From Hypomesus transpacificus (Eukaryota > Chordata > Actinopteri > Osmeriformes > Osmeridae), in the NCBI RefSeq assembly GCF_021917145.1, contig NW_025813837.1:1676193-1740192 (forward strand): a stretch of 64,000 nt of DNA. The letters run 5' to 3'. Every line of letters starts with the position of its first letter. The first letter of the stretch is position 1. Below the pieces are notes generated by a model. That model was not told the DNA's origin and searched no databases. It worked only from the letters and a program-made list of their open reading frames with translations. Positions 21,849-34,834 of this stretch are shown here, one piece after another. The position numbers and the translations under genes were made by a program.

Positions 21849-24800
21849 CTAGAGCTCAGAAGACACCCTCTCTGGAGCCGCCTTCCGCGCCTCCTTCTGC
21901 TCCTCCTTCTGCGCCTCCTCCTTCAGAGGAACACGAAAGGCCACGTATGGACACACCTTGCTGTTCAGACACACCAACCTCTCCAGCGTGGCCGAGTTGA
22001 CAATATCGAAGCCCGTCTGCCCTCCGAAGGTGCTGGGCTTCCAGTACTCTGGCGAGCAGATGGGATTCCCCAGCAGACCTTTCAGTGAAAAGGGAGCTCC
22101 CATCTCCACCATGCTCTCGCCAAAGATGGCGCGGGGGCGGGTCTTCTCCAGCATGAGGGCGGGGTAGAACTCCAGGGCGTCGATGTCGCCGTAGAGTTCC
22201 TCCAGCTCCCTGGCGATCTCTTCCTCTCCTATGGAGGAAGAAGCAGCACAGGAGACCAGAGTCGTTACCGTACGGCGCTGTGCCTTACCGCCAACTGAAC
22301 GGGAGCAGATACTGTAGATGGGAATTATTCCTAGCCAGTAGTGGGAATTTCAATTCCCTTTAGACACTTTTATTGCACCAGATCATGACTTTTCCTAGCA
22401 TTCCAGAAAACCTTTTAAGGAGGACTGGATCAACTCATAAAAAAAATAATACATCCTGGACAGACTAACGTTGTTCTATTCTTGTCAATGGTTCCAAAAT
22501 AATCACATTCTGGACATGTTTAGGATTCAGCATTCAAGTTCCACGTTTCAGTCACTCACCAGTGAACTCTGAGAAGGAGGTGTAGGGCTTCAGGTTGAAG
22601 CGTTTCCTGTACTGGTTGAAGGGTTGCAGACGCAGAGCCCTGGACTCCTCAATGACCCCCTCCGCCACCTTAGTCACCACCCGATGGATGTTCTTGCCAC
22701 CCCCTACCTGAGATAGAAAAGGAACAGTGGAAGGAGAGAGAAAAAAAAAGTAGCTTGTATTACCATCAAAAGAAGGTTCCGGTTATTACGGTTAGAGTGG
22801 GAGGGCGAAAAATATTTGTCACTTTCCAGATAAACTGGATGACATTACAAGTCTGACACTGTTTTGGCAAAGTTTGTCTCCACAAAGAATAATTGTATCC
22901 ACTGTATGTACTTCAATTCACAGGAGATTTACAGAAATGAACACATTCTCTGTAAATAAAGACTGCTAAATCTGTGAGACTCATCTTCAAAGTGGATCCA
23001 TGCTCTGAATGTTGTAGATATAAGATAGAACAGCCTCAACATCCTTCCCTACCAGCACATCCTGTGTATTAGACTTTTTTCTGCCCCTGAATGTATCTCT
23101 CTTTAAACCACACAACCCTGTTCACCCTTGCACACTTTTGTGATTTTCTGGTGCAAAATAGAAACTTCTAGCTTCTAAAAACAACTAACCAATATACACC
23201 AAATGGGGTGACCAATACCAATACCACCACAGCCACTACCAGACCCAATACCTGTCCTCCAACATTCATTGCCATTGACAGTGTATTTGCAATGTACTTA
23301 GACACTTTTATAACAAATTGACATACAAATAGTAATGCATGCATACATATATAATATTAAATGCATATGGAAAGGACAGCAGACAATCAAGGATAAGAAG
23401 TGAATGGTTCCAACTGTATTTTGGTGGTCAGAGTCAAGAAACAGTTTGTATTGACTAGCCACAGTGCAACGTAACCCCATCTAAGCTACCAGGAAAGGAT
23501 CAACATTGCCACAATACTATCTCAATGACATAGGATTACCAAAACCAGTCTACCAATATCAGAACCAGAAGGACCACATATCACTAGAACCAGTCTACCC
23601 ATGTCATCACCAGCACCAGTTTACATTTACATTACGTCATTTAGCAGATGCTCTTATCCAGAGCGACTTACAGTAAATACAGGGACATTCTCCCCGAGGC
23701 AAGTAGGGTGAAGTGCCTTGCCCAAGAACAACGTCATTTGGCATGGCCGGGAATCGAACCAACAACCTTCTGATTAATAGCCTGACTCCCTAACCGTTCA
23801 GCCACCAGTAGGCCTACCTGTCCAGCTGGCTGGCGTGAGAAGGCATCCACAAGCTTGTCCACGCCGTAATGAGTGAGGACGGATGTGTTGAAGATGAACT
23901 GGGAGTAGGGCACGTCATCTCCGCTGATGTGGAAGCTGTCGGGCATCAGGGGGTGCCAGTGGTAGAGCTGGTTGAACTCCACAGCGATGCGGTTTCTGTA
24001 CTGGAACTGGGAGCCGAAGAGAAGCGTGGGGTCGAACTTCAGCTGCAGGAGGTAGCCACTCAGGTGCTGGACGTACTCCTCGATCACGATCCGGATGGTC
24101 TCACCTGGAAGCGGATCACATGAATTATAAAAGCATGCAAGACGAAATTCAAAAAAAAAGCTGAAAAGGGAGTTTCACAACTTGCGTTTGTGTGACCCTC
24201 TAAACATGCCCATACGCAAACCCGAGAGAGTTCAGAAAAGAACGGTCAAGAACGCAAGTCCTCCCCCCTTTCTCCCCTCTCTCCCCTTTCTCCCCTTCTT
24301 CTCCCCGTCTCCCCCTCACCGATGATGACGAGCCTAGCGGTCTGGAAGAGCTGCTCGTCGTCCCAGGTGGGGTGCTCCTTCTTCAGGACGTCGCACACGC
24401 GGTTGTGCTCTCGCAACCACAGGGTGGCGTACATGGTGAGGCCGGGCAGCAGGCCAAACACCTCCTGCCCGATGGCCATGCACTCCGCCCTGGGCACGGT
24501 CGGAGGGTAGCTCATGTTCACTGGAGCCTGGTCCACCGTAGGCGGGTAGACCTCCCCGTTAATCACCTGGGGAACGGAGTCGACATGGGGAAAGGTCGGG
24601 TTTGAGGAATTGGTGAAAGAACAATAAGAATGAAGTTGGATAAACCGTTGACTGGGAAGAAGTCACACTAACCTTTGTGACTCATGGTCTTAGAAGTTAG
24701 GCCGTATATTTTCCCAGCGCGTAAAAGTCACCAATCCTCTCAACAAATTAACTTAGCAGTACCTGCTCCAACTTCCCACCATATCTTCCAAATAGGCTTC

Positions 24801-27287
24801 CCAGAAACACTACTTTAGCAATACTTATTCTGGGGGGGGGGGGGGGGGGAATAAAATCAAGTTCTCGGATCATTGTATGCTGTAAACAATGCTTCACTGG
24901 TGCAGCACATCCAAACCTCCCCATAATGAGATGGCCCTTGCTGAACCGTTTACCTCAGAGAGGAAGTGGAGGGTTATCACCATTTTAAAGGCTACAGATT
25001 TGGTCTAGTGAGTTTATATGAACCTATTACTTAAATATAACATCCCGGGACGCAAACAAACTGTCCAAAAAGTCCACCATTCCAAGGCTATAAAAGTTAA
25101 ATAATTCCGCACACCAAAGAACACTTTCACATGTTGACAAATCTCCACACAGCATTCCGGTAAATTAACACAAAATGTAATGCACACACACACAAACATA
25201 CCGTTTTCACCGTCACACAGCGATAAAGTAACATTTTGGAGAATTTGACACTCAGCGATGGATTGGTGCTCAGTGCACAGTGGAGCAGATCTCATAGTGG
25301 TACAGAGTTCAGCTGGAAAGAGTGAACTTGGCAGCGAGATAGTCATATTGGGAAGGTCTACCTGGTATTTCAGCTTGCCGTCCTTATGAAGCCTCAGTTT
25401 CAGTTGACGAGACAGGGAGTCCCCATACACATGTCCAGCGTCCACCTAATGGGTTCAACCACACAAAAAACATTAGCCAATTTACTTTACCTTGGGAAGA
25501 TACTCTGCAAGAGTTTTAATGCATGTCCAGTTCAAGTTCGAAACACTCAATCATACTGGATAAGCCTGGTTCTATCCTGGGCCTTTGTAAAGCAGACAAA
25601 CATGGGACTAAGCTCCAGAAATGGATTTGTCTGGATTGGATTGGCCCCTGCGTCTCTCACCCCGTGTCCCAGAGCCTTGGTGAAGCCTAGTCCCATTCGG
25701 TTGTGGGTCTTGAAGAACTGGTGGGTGAAGTGCTGGGCGAAGAAGGCAAACATCAGGTTGGTGCCCTGAGGGTCCGGCCTGAACTTCCTCCTCAGAAGAA
25801 ACTTCTCCACTATCAGTTTAGGGTCTGGGAGATCAAGCTTCCCTTCAGGCGAGAGAAACAAGACATGGTGTTCATTTGGGGGATTTATAACAATAGTAAT
25901 GTAAATGTTTATTTGATATAAACATATACCGGTAATATTAATAATGTATGGCAGATGTTCTCATCCAGTAAATCACAGGTGGGGATTTGAACCTGTGACC
26001 TCTTGATCCGCTGCCAAACACTCTACCACCGAGATACACCTCGGATCTCCCCTAAGAGATGTCAGTCAACTGTGTTCCTCTAGCTGATTGGTGCACAACA
26101 CAAACGACCTCTCACCTTTGGTGCCCATGGGTTTGGGGCAGTCCTTGGGCACGGGGGGTAATAGCCGGGTGTAGTAGGAAACGTTGGAGTAGGACTCCCA
26201 GCTGAGGTAGCCATACTTTGAGTTGAAGGTTGGAGGACTGGGAACTAGGTTGGACCTGACTTTAAGAAAGAAAACACACAGTCATTGGAAAAACTGAAAG
26301 ACGTGGGGAGAAAGAAAGAACAGGGCAGAGATAAGTCCCTCGGCGACAGGATGTGGAGACGGAAGGATACTTGAACGAATGCATGTCGAATCTGACAGAG
26401 ATTAGACGTGGAACACACACTCTCATTAGGCACGAGGATGTGAGATTCATCAGTCAGCAACAAAGATAAGATAAGAATTATTTGGTGTGTTAAGGTTTTA
26501 TGGGTGAGAGAAAAAGAGAGAGACAGGGAGAGAGAGATATATATAGAAAGCCAGAAAGGGAAAGAAAAGGGGAATGAGAGAAAGAGAAGGGGGAAAGAGT
26601 GAAAGGAGAAAGTAATGTACAGGGTTGGTAAATATTTGTAGGAGTGGACAGGGTGGACAGGGTTGACAGGGTTGACAGGGTGGGTAGGGTGGACAGGGTG
26701 GGTAGGGTGGGGGCTAGAGTAAATATTCTCAGGATGTCAGGTCAGGAAAGACCACTCCACCCCATTACCGGCTTGCACAAACAGAGAGAAAGAGACTAAG
26801 AAAGATTGGCGTGTACGTGTTAATAGAACAATATAACATAACATATTAGTAACGATAGAGAAAAAACACATGAGAAGAAGCAAATACCTGGTAGAAATGG
26901 AGGTTTGGACTTGACAGACTTAACAGATGTTCAAAAGAGAAGACCATGCCAGTTGCCACAACTCCCGTTTGCCACACACCTGATTCTTGTCTCCTAATCC
27001 CGCCTGGTCACTATGGGTGTCTAATCTTGCGTCACACGCCCTCCCCCCATCTCCTTTTGCTGCAGCCGGCTGACTTGAGGCAGCCAATGGCATTCACTAC
27101 TTCAAGTCAGCCAGCTGCAGGCTGTCAACGCCGCCAGTGCTGCATGAAGTCCAACACATCTATTGACCCCAGGAATCACCCGCCACGCCCAGAGTATCGT
27201 GCCTCCTTTAGGTTTTGTTTGAAAAAGTATTTATTTTTATAAACAGGGAGGTGCTCCTATACAACTGGATCATATCTGGGTGTACAA

Positions 27288-27329
<42 letters not shown>

Positions 27330-27508
27330 AATGTGTGGAGTGTATGTATCTGAAAAGAAGCAGACTCAGAAGTCTGCACCTAAGTGTCGCTTCCCTGATC
27401 CTTCCTCATTGAAATGTTGAAAACACTGTCTGGTGGTGTTAAAACCCAACGCTTGCCTAATGCTAGCAATATTACTGCATTTCTTTATTACCTAACTTGT
27501 CTCTCTCT

Positions 27509-27567
<59 letters not shown>

Positions 27568-29809
27568 ACACACACACACACACTCTTGCTTATGCTCTCC
27601 CTGCCTCTCTCTTCTCTTTCTCGCTCCCTCTCTCACTTTCCATCTCCCTCTCTTTCACACTCTTCTGCTGCCTGGTTCTGATCTTCTGACTGGAGAGATG
27701 CTGGCCCAGTCACAGCCTGAACCTCTGCCAACATGCGTTTCATAAATATTTAGACTGGAAACCAAACAGAGGGGGGAGCTGAGGTGATGGTCAACCTTGG
27801 TTAGAAAGCAGCCAGTCTGATTTCCAGTCTCCAGTGGCAAAGAAAGTAACTTTGCCCACCCCCCACCCCCCTCCGCAGTCCAAATTGGATCAGGTATATC
27901 AACTGCTGTAAAGATACTACATGTATCTGTTGTATCTGTATGTACGTTTTTCGACATCATTAGTGGTTGTGAAGCCTGGTGTGTTTCAATGTGGACTGGT
28001 TCTGGTTCAACAGAAACGAATGCAGAGGTTCCAAGCAGCCAGCCTACCTGTGAGGACGACCCTCATGAGTCTGTCTCTGAGGAAGGAGTTGTTAATGAAG
28101 CTCCACAGCCACTGGAAGTGGGTGAGGAGGTAATGCACCGTGTCAGGACTGGGTTTGAGCAGCAGACGAACCCTCGTCCACAACTCGGCTACAGAGCGAG
28201 AGAGAGGGAGACACAAAGGGAGAGAGAAAGGGAGGTGAACGAGAGATCAGATCACACTGAACATGCATGCGTGCGGGTGATCATTTGAATGTTCATCACA
28301 TCTTAAAATGTAGTGTTTTTTCTTTCTTTTCATAAATAATTATGTAGCATCCTACTGTGAGTATAGGGGTGTGAAACCCCATATTTCAGTGCAGTCTGAA
28401 TTCATAACAGTTTGCTAGAATATGATATTCTCATGTGGTTATAAATATTTTGAATAAAGTCAAATGCCTGTTGCCAAAAAATGTTTGTGTACCTCAGTCC
28501 ACACATGAGAATATTCCATTGGTTCAATTGTAATAGGTAAACTAACATAATAAATTAACAGTATTTGTAAATACTATTACATCCAGGCTGAAGCTTCTTT
28601 CTGGTTGCCATCACAAACGAAGACAGGATATACACAGCTGTTCTCGAAAGCTTGCTCTTGCATCTTGATATACTACTTAAAATACAAATCTGATTTTAGG
28701 TTTGTAAATATTATGTCCTGATAGAAAAGAACCTTCTTAACTCCCTTTTACAATCTCAGAACAACAGAGAGAAGAATATTGCCATGTTTGTCTTGTAGCT
28801 CAGGTGGAACTTACGGACAGTGCAGTTCTCTCCATAGAAACCTGTGTAGGTACAGTCACATTGATACTGGTGTGTGCTAAACCTCACACACACACCCATG
28901 TTCTCACAGGGGTAGTAGCAACAGGGATTAACTGTAAACGAAACACACACAAACACGCTGATTACAGTGGTACACTTGACAATACCGTATATTAAATTAA
29001 ATACCAGCCCGGTTTGTTGCATGAAGCATCACTAAAACGTCCCTCTCTGAGTGTGGAATGGAGAAGCTACACGTCAGACAACAGTTCATATCTTCTGCCC
29101 TGCCCATCCACGTCATGTCATGGTTTCTTACTGTCTCTTTCTGCTCGGAAAAACGACTTTTTAAATTGAACAATTGTTTTTACAATCATTTCACTGTGGC
29201 TAATGTTGTAGAAAGGGTAGACAAGTACATCCTTCCTCGTTGAGCTCTGCTGTGAGTTTCTCAAAAGATAACCCTCTAGCAGGCAACTTCGATGACAGTG
29301 CAGTCCCCAGCTAAACTTTCTTGGGGGAAACTGCTGTCTTTAGATATGAAATGCAGTAATTTTAAGTCATCATAACTGGACGGAGATATGTCTGATGATT
29401 AAAGGGTGATTGTTCACTTGACCGATATTTTCTAGTTAATAAACTAGTTACTAGTTGTGTGCGCCTTATTTAAATGTTGCCAGCCATCTCGTTAGATATT
29501 TAATAAAAACATCCTGGGGGTGTATAGATATTTAAAACGAATTCACACATGTTATAAACGTCCTGCACGAGGACATACACTTACCTATACTAGGACTTTC
29601 TTCCTGAGGCTCGACAGCGGCTGCAAGACGTGACCTTAGAAGCACGATACATACCCAAGCGAACGCGATAGACTCTGACAATGAGCAACGAAAATAATTT
29701 GTCATTAATCACCACATGTGTCTTTAGTTTCTGTTTGCTAAAACCAAACAGACCAAATTTACCAAGGAAATATGTTAAAACCTTTCAGGAAATTGGTTTT
29801 ACCTCTCAT
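21849..29809 (-). CDS. ptgs1: Prostaglandin G/H synthase 1 (cyclooxygenase-1)
   Basis: Converts arachidonate to PGG2 and PGH2 in the ER lumen. Eleven coding exons, listed 5' to 3' on the minus strand, sum to 1827 nt (608 residues): 29803-29809, 29585-29674, 28815-28931, 28048-28188, 26116-26259, 25661-25842, 25362-25445, 24320-24566, 23818-24104, 22560-22707 and 21849-22228. The 7 nt first exon (ATG AGA G) is the COX-1-type tiny first exon; COX-2 lacks it. Visible are a signal peptide, an EGF-like domain ([17 protein letters not shown]), Arg120 in LMRVVLT, the distal haem His in [11 protein letters not shown], catalytic Tyr385 and proximal His388 in [12 protein letters not shown], Ser530 in GAPFSLKGL, and the C-terminal ER-retention type SSEL. 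The COX-2-specific C-terminal cassette is absent. Residues 434, 513 and 523 (ovine numbering) are of COX-2 type. Confidence 0.97.
23622..23808 (-). mobile_element. V-SINE-like tRNA-derived element beside a ptgs1 splice donor
   Basis: Read on the minus strand it starts tRNA-like: A box TGGCTGAACGGTTAGGGAGT and B box GGTTCGATTCC. The GGCAAGGCACTTCACC block and the conserved core TAAGTCGCTCTGGATAAGAG follow, ending in a TAAATG tail. Only about 10 bases separate its head from the donor of the 287 nt ptgs1 exon (exon edge 23818). Confidence 0.85.
24832..24849. repeat. (G)18 homopolymer
   Basis: Uninterrupted G run in a ptgs1 intron. Confidence 0.9.
25975..26045 (-). mobile_element. tRNA-like SINE head in a ptgs1 intron
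   Basis: On the minus strand it reads TATCTCGGTGGTAGAGTG (A box) to GGTTCAAATCC (B box), ending CCCACC. The first and last bases could pair as an acceptor stem, but the anticodon arm is poor. A SINE head is preferred; a degenerate tRNA is possible. Confidence 0.55.
26510..26720. repeat. GA-rich tract and (GGGTGGACA)-type minisatellite
   Basis: GA-rich to about 26625, then at 26647-26715 tandem units alternating GGGTGGACA, GGGTTGACA and GGGTGGGTA in a ptgs1 intron. Confidence 0.85.
27293..27583. repeat. (GT)n, (CT)n and (CA)n microsatellites
   Basis: GT run at 27293-27327, CT run at 27500-27562 and a CA run at 27567-27583, all inside a large ptgs1 intron. Confidence 0.9.
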
Positions 29810-30286
29810 GTTGCAGGACACTGCGTTAAGCGCACTTTGGGTGCGTCTAGTCCTATCAAAACGCCACCAGGACAAGTTTGTTGGTCTACTGAAAATATTC
29901 TACTTTTAACGTACAGATACATCCAAACTCCAACCTGATGTGTTGGCAACTCTAACTCAACCACTATGTTTCCTCACCGGAACTTTTAAAAACGTGACGT
30001 GTATAAGAACTAGTCAGAGACCTGAGAAGCTCAGCTGAACTTTATTGCAGCTTTCATCTCACTGTTCTACTGAGGCGGATTTTTTTTAACATGGGTGATG
30101 AGTTGTAAATGTGGAGCCATCTACCGGTGAATTACAAATCAAGCCCAGTTACATTGTGCCTAATTGGTCTGCATTCAAGAAAGGAAAAGTTAACCCTTGA
30201 TGGTGGTTTATAGATATAAATAATAATAAAAATCTGAAAAATAGATATTCTTTTTAATACCAAGTGTTCCGTAGCACATAGAATTG

Positions 30287-31424
30287 TTAGTTTCGGTATG
30301 AGTTGACCGTACGCACGGGTTCTTTTTCTTCTTCGGCCACACAGCGGGTGAATAGTTTCTTTATATTGTATTTTCGTATTGCCCTCCTTGCATTGCCCCC
30401 CTCTTCTGCACCTGTCCGCCTTCTGAGACGACATAATGAATACAGTTCATTAGTTACCAGCTTTCTCCCATGGATTTCTTGTAGCACATCCTTATTGAAT
30501 ATCAGCCTGAGCGAAGACGCCCAAATACAATACCCACCACTGTCTTCATCAGTTGTGTTGCTTGACGGATCAGTTGTTGGCATAACCTCTGTGGTCTGTG
30601 ATCAAAATACAGCAGAATTAGCATGGCAACAACCATTTTCCCATATCTGTTTCACATCCAATACTCCAGAGGGCGTCCTATTAAAACACTGTCATATCAA
30701 GCATGGTTGACACATTATTCTTTTATCACAACATTTGAACCTTCACTCCCATCTGAAGAGGAGTCTTCTGTGAGTCCAATGATGCCCAGACGAGGCCAAT
30801 AGTCTCTAGAACTTTCTCTCTGGCCACTATGTTAACAGAAGACTGGAGAACCTGCCGGATGATAGCCTGAGCCGTGACATGATACTGGACTTGTTTGTCG
30901 TTCTTCTTCCTTTCCTTGTTCAGCCTCACGAAGACAGCTCTCACCACAAACCACGCCACCGTCTTCGAGCGCGCAAACAGCATCGCCGACAATGCGTCCC
31001 TGTAGGGAGTGCAGAGAGGGATTTCCACCTCCAATAGCTTCTTGATCTCAACGATGGCTGCGTCAGGACTGCCCTTCACGGAGGAGCAAGCTGGGCCTCT
31101 CTGCTCCCAGCCAGCTGTCTCACTCTTCAGATTCGGCTGATGGGTCTCATCTAACGATGGGTGGAGATGTTTGAAGGTGAATTGTACTAATTTGGGGGCG
31201 AGCTCCTCCATCTTCTCTAGAAAGGTCGTCAGTTGGGCTTTGGGTGACATGGGAGAAACAGTGTCCCCTGTGCCTATCTGCCGCATGCCGTCGTCCTGCT
31301 GTCCCTGAACGAGCCCCCAGGAGAACTTTGTGACTACTCGGAGGATGGCCTTGACATCTTGTCTGGCAGACGGTCTGGCCTTCTCCATGACGAAAAGTTC
31401 TTCGTTCTTCACATCGATGGGCAT
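30287..31424 (-). CDS. Uncharacterised protein, two C-terminal exons of a minus-strand gene upstream of ptgs1
   Basis: Two open minus-strand exons fit together: 30741-31424 (228 codons from the ATG at 31424) and 30287-30595 (102 codons plus stop). The acceptor is good (TTTTGATCACAG) and the donor weak (AAG|GTTCAA), and both sides are phase 0. The first part is predicted helical and rich in charged and hydrophobic residues (for example AQLTTFLEKMEELAPKLVQF and EIKKLLEVEIPL). The second is basic (YSLCRLRRRTGAEEGG). I do not recognise it and see no catalytic motif. A polypyrimidine tract directly upstream of the ATG at 31424 raises the possibility that this is an internal exon and the true start lies farther right. 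An AATAAA on the minus strand near 30042 could end the transcript, only ~230 bp before the ptgs1 start codon. Confidence 0.5.
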
Positions 31425-32638
31425 GAGAGAGACGGCGAGAAAGAGAACGAGGTGGAGGGGGGAGGGAGAGGAACGAAAGCACGAGCAAAGAAATGGAGAG
31501 AGAGAATGGAAATAGAGAATTCACATGCCGTCAACGACAATCTTTGAAGTGTGGGTCATTTAGAACAAGCAATGGATGTTGTAACCTACCCTATTTCTAA
31601 GATTCTGGTGGAAATGGCCGAACTTGGCCATCTCTTAACGGCCTCTTGCTTCGGTCTCGGAGCCCGTGTGTGCTATGGCCAACTACTGAGCTCAAATCAC
31701 TGGGGTGTAGGACTTCAAACAGACTCAGTGCACTTCTTTTCCTATTGGTGGCCTACAACAGGACATCCAACAATGCAGAATTGTTATTATTCAAACGTGT
31801 GAACGCACCAACCGTGCAACAATGGACCAGAGGATACCTCCATTCTTAATGGAATGCTCTGGATTTGATGCAATAGTTTAAGCATTCTGTTTATCTTTAA
31901 AATTGTATTTTTTTCTTGTTTTGTTTTTGTTCAAATTTTCTGTCTTCGGTGATTGCATTGGGTAGTTTGGGGAACAGCACGATGAGGTGAATTCGAAAGA
32001 TTATGTTTCACTTAGTTCCACTAGGTGGAGCAATGGTATTACAACTCTTGTTGAAACAAGTTCCCCCCTCTCAACATCCAATGTCCCTGAAAGTTCAAAA
32101 GTGAAATGTTAACCATACTTTCATCATAACCAAAAAGACAGCCCATAGTTTCATTAATTAGTTTTGTTTTTTAAACACTAAAGTAGGCCAACAGTTTTCC
32201 TGCTTTTTCAATGTTCTGAGTAACCAGGTTAAGAGAGAGAGAGACAAAGAGAGAGAGACCGATAGAGGGAAAGAGAGAGACAGGAAGAGAGAGACGGGGA
32301 AAGAGAGGAAGAGAGAGACAGAGGGAGAGAGGGAGACAGAGAGACTGCATCACTGAGGCCCTGCAGGGCTGTGTAGGACTGAGCAGGTCCAGCTGGCACC
32401 ATATGGCCTCAGTATGTCTTCCATGTCAGAAAGCACAACACTGTCAGCAAGTCTTTCCCCGACTGCAGACTTTCTGTTCCACAGCTTCACTCCGCATACG
32501 GGGCCTGTCAGGGCCCTCACCGACACTCTGAAACTAGAGACTCGAAATAGATACCAAAAATACTATAATGACTTCTGTCATGAAGTCATGGCATCATCCA
32601 GCATTTTTAGGAGTGGTGAAGTTGGGGGGTGTAAGGGG

Positions 32639-32960
32639 GAGGAGTTAGGTTGGGGGGGGGTTGTACAGGGGAGGAGTTAGGTTGGGGGGGGGGGATGTAT
32701 GGGGGAAGAGTTAGATTAGGGGGTGTACAGGGGAGGGGTTAGGTTTGGGGGTGTACAGGGGAGGAGTTAGGTTGGGGGGGTGTATGGGGAAGAAGTTAGA
32801 TTGGGGGGTGTATCGGGAGAGGTTAGGTTGGGGGGGTTGTACAGGGGAGGAGTTAGTTTGGGGGGGTGGGAGTGGTGAGATGGGGGGGGGCTGTATAGGG
32901 GAGGAGTTTGCTTGGGGGGGTGTATGGGGGAGAAGTTGGGGGTTCATGGGTTGGGTAGGT
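32639..32960. repeat. G-rich minisatellite
   Basis: Irregular units of ~30 bp with the core GGGGAGGAGTTAGGTTGGGG, separated by TGTACA or TGTATG. Runs of three or more G recur every few bases. Confidence 0.85.
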
Positions 32961-34157
32961 GTTGTGTGTGTTGGTGATGGGGGGTGGTGTGTGAAGGGGG
33001 GCTAGACGTGGGGTGGTTGTACGGAGAGTGGTTCGATGGGGGCAGATTGGGGGAGGGGTTCATTGGTTCCAACCGGGTTCTGATAATTGATATCAGATGC
33101 TCCTCAGGATCCGACCTGGGCAGGCGAGTAACCTGGAAGCATTTATTTTATGGAGAAGATGTTTAGTTAAGCAATGCTCCTGCTCTTAATGAGTCTGGGT
33201 CCAGGCCTGGTGATGGATACCACTGGTGAAAGCACTGAAGTCTCGTTCCTTCCTCCTTCCTCTCAGTGGATCAGATTACAGATTAGCAGACTTCCTGTCC
33301 AGTTGGAGAACGGGCCGATCCAACTGATGGTTTTGGGTGGGCAGAAGACTTGGGGTGGGATGTATGCGTGTGTGTGTGTGTTGGAGGGGGGGGGGGGGGT
33401 GGTCATCATGTATTACCTCAGATGGGTTTTTGGATAGAGGCATAGAGTACTGGAGGTCCTGTGAGAGGCCCTCGGTGTGTCGTTTGCTAAAGCTGTGAGA
33501 TGAAACAGCTGATTCTCAGTGAGGCCAACTGCTTCCTTCTCCAGACCAGATACATCCATCTCCATCACCTTCTTCCTCGCTGGAGGTCATGAAGAGGAAG
33601 TTCTCAAGAGATTGGTGGTCTACCAAATTAAAACAAGTCTGCCCCTACTAATGAGTGGCTTCGTGCTCATTCCTAAAGAATGTTTTTTTTATGCTGTAAT
33701 CATATACCTCATACTTGAATGTTCATTAGCATAATTTCATTACATACAGCGTTGTATCGCTTCAATCAAATGTAGGAACATCAAGGGGAATTGCTTGGCT
33801 TCCAAATGGTGATAGCCAGGAGCACATTTATACGTGTGTTATCTAGTGATAGAGACTGTATCACACCTCATGATTTAATTCCCCGTAGCGGTAACTGACC
33901 AGTGAAATAACATAAGGACAAAATAACTTGGATTGTTCTCTTGAACACAGATTCTTGTATCACCTTTCACACTCCCTATGGCTAGAATCCGACTGCTGAC
34001 TGAAATATCTCAGAGGTCTGTCAATGATTCCTACCCTCCTTTTTCTTGCCCCCCCCCCCTCAAAGATCATTGGATGAAAACATCCCCGGCTCCTCCCCTG
34101 GGACCTTCCCATCCAATACATTTTGAGGAGGAGGTAGTAAAGCACTTTGGAGCCTCA

Positions 34158-34257
34158 NNNNNNNNNNNNNNNNNNNNNNNNNNNNNNNNNNNNNNNNNNN
34201 NNNNNNNNNNNNNNNNNNNNNNNNNNNNNNNNNNNNNNNNNNNNNNNNNNNNNNNNN
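34158..34257. other. Assembly gap (100 N)
   Basis: Exactly 100 N, the usual placeholder for a gap of unknown size. The flanks share GCCTCA on both sides, so the true join could be an overlap rather than missing sequence. Confidence 0.98.
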
Positions 34258-34834
34258 GCCTCACCTCTTCCCTGACACCGTCCAGAGCTGTTGAGATCAA
34301 CAACCAGGCAGGATATTGTAGTCGGCGTAAAATTCAACACAAGATGGCTGCTCCGGCAGTAATCTCTGTTTCGAGCCTATTTGACCTGACAGTTTACAAC
34401 ACTTGAACTTCACATGCCTTGTTGAAGGGGGCAAAAGCAGTACTGGGGTGTGTTTGGGGGCAGGCTACACACTTCCTGGGGAGGCGTCCTTGATTAGGAG
34501 CGTGCTTCACCTCTAATTGCTGTGGTCACTGTAGGTGAGTGCAAGTGGTCGGAAGGAAACAATTTTCCTCCTGGAGCTAGTTACCTGATTGGGTAAGTAA
34601 GTGACCTTGACCTGACCCCACTCCATTCAGAATTTAAGATGAGTTAGATCATGGTCAGTGATAGGGTTTTAGTATAGTGTGCAGTACTTATATATTGCAG
34701 GGTTATAACGTTCCATAGTTATGTATTTGTTACTTCAACATGCGGCTTGATATTACTTATACTAATTCTGTGATATGGTGATTCCGTTTTTTTCAATTAT
34801 CTTTTTACTCCTCAAAGTTGTTTAGGGGGTGGAC

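Noticed and set aside
25975-26045. Functional tRNA gene
   Set aside because: A and B boxes are present but the cloverleaf is poor and similar heads occur in other SINE copies in the window.
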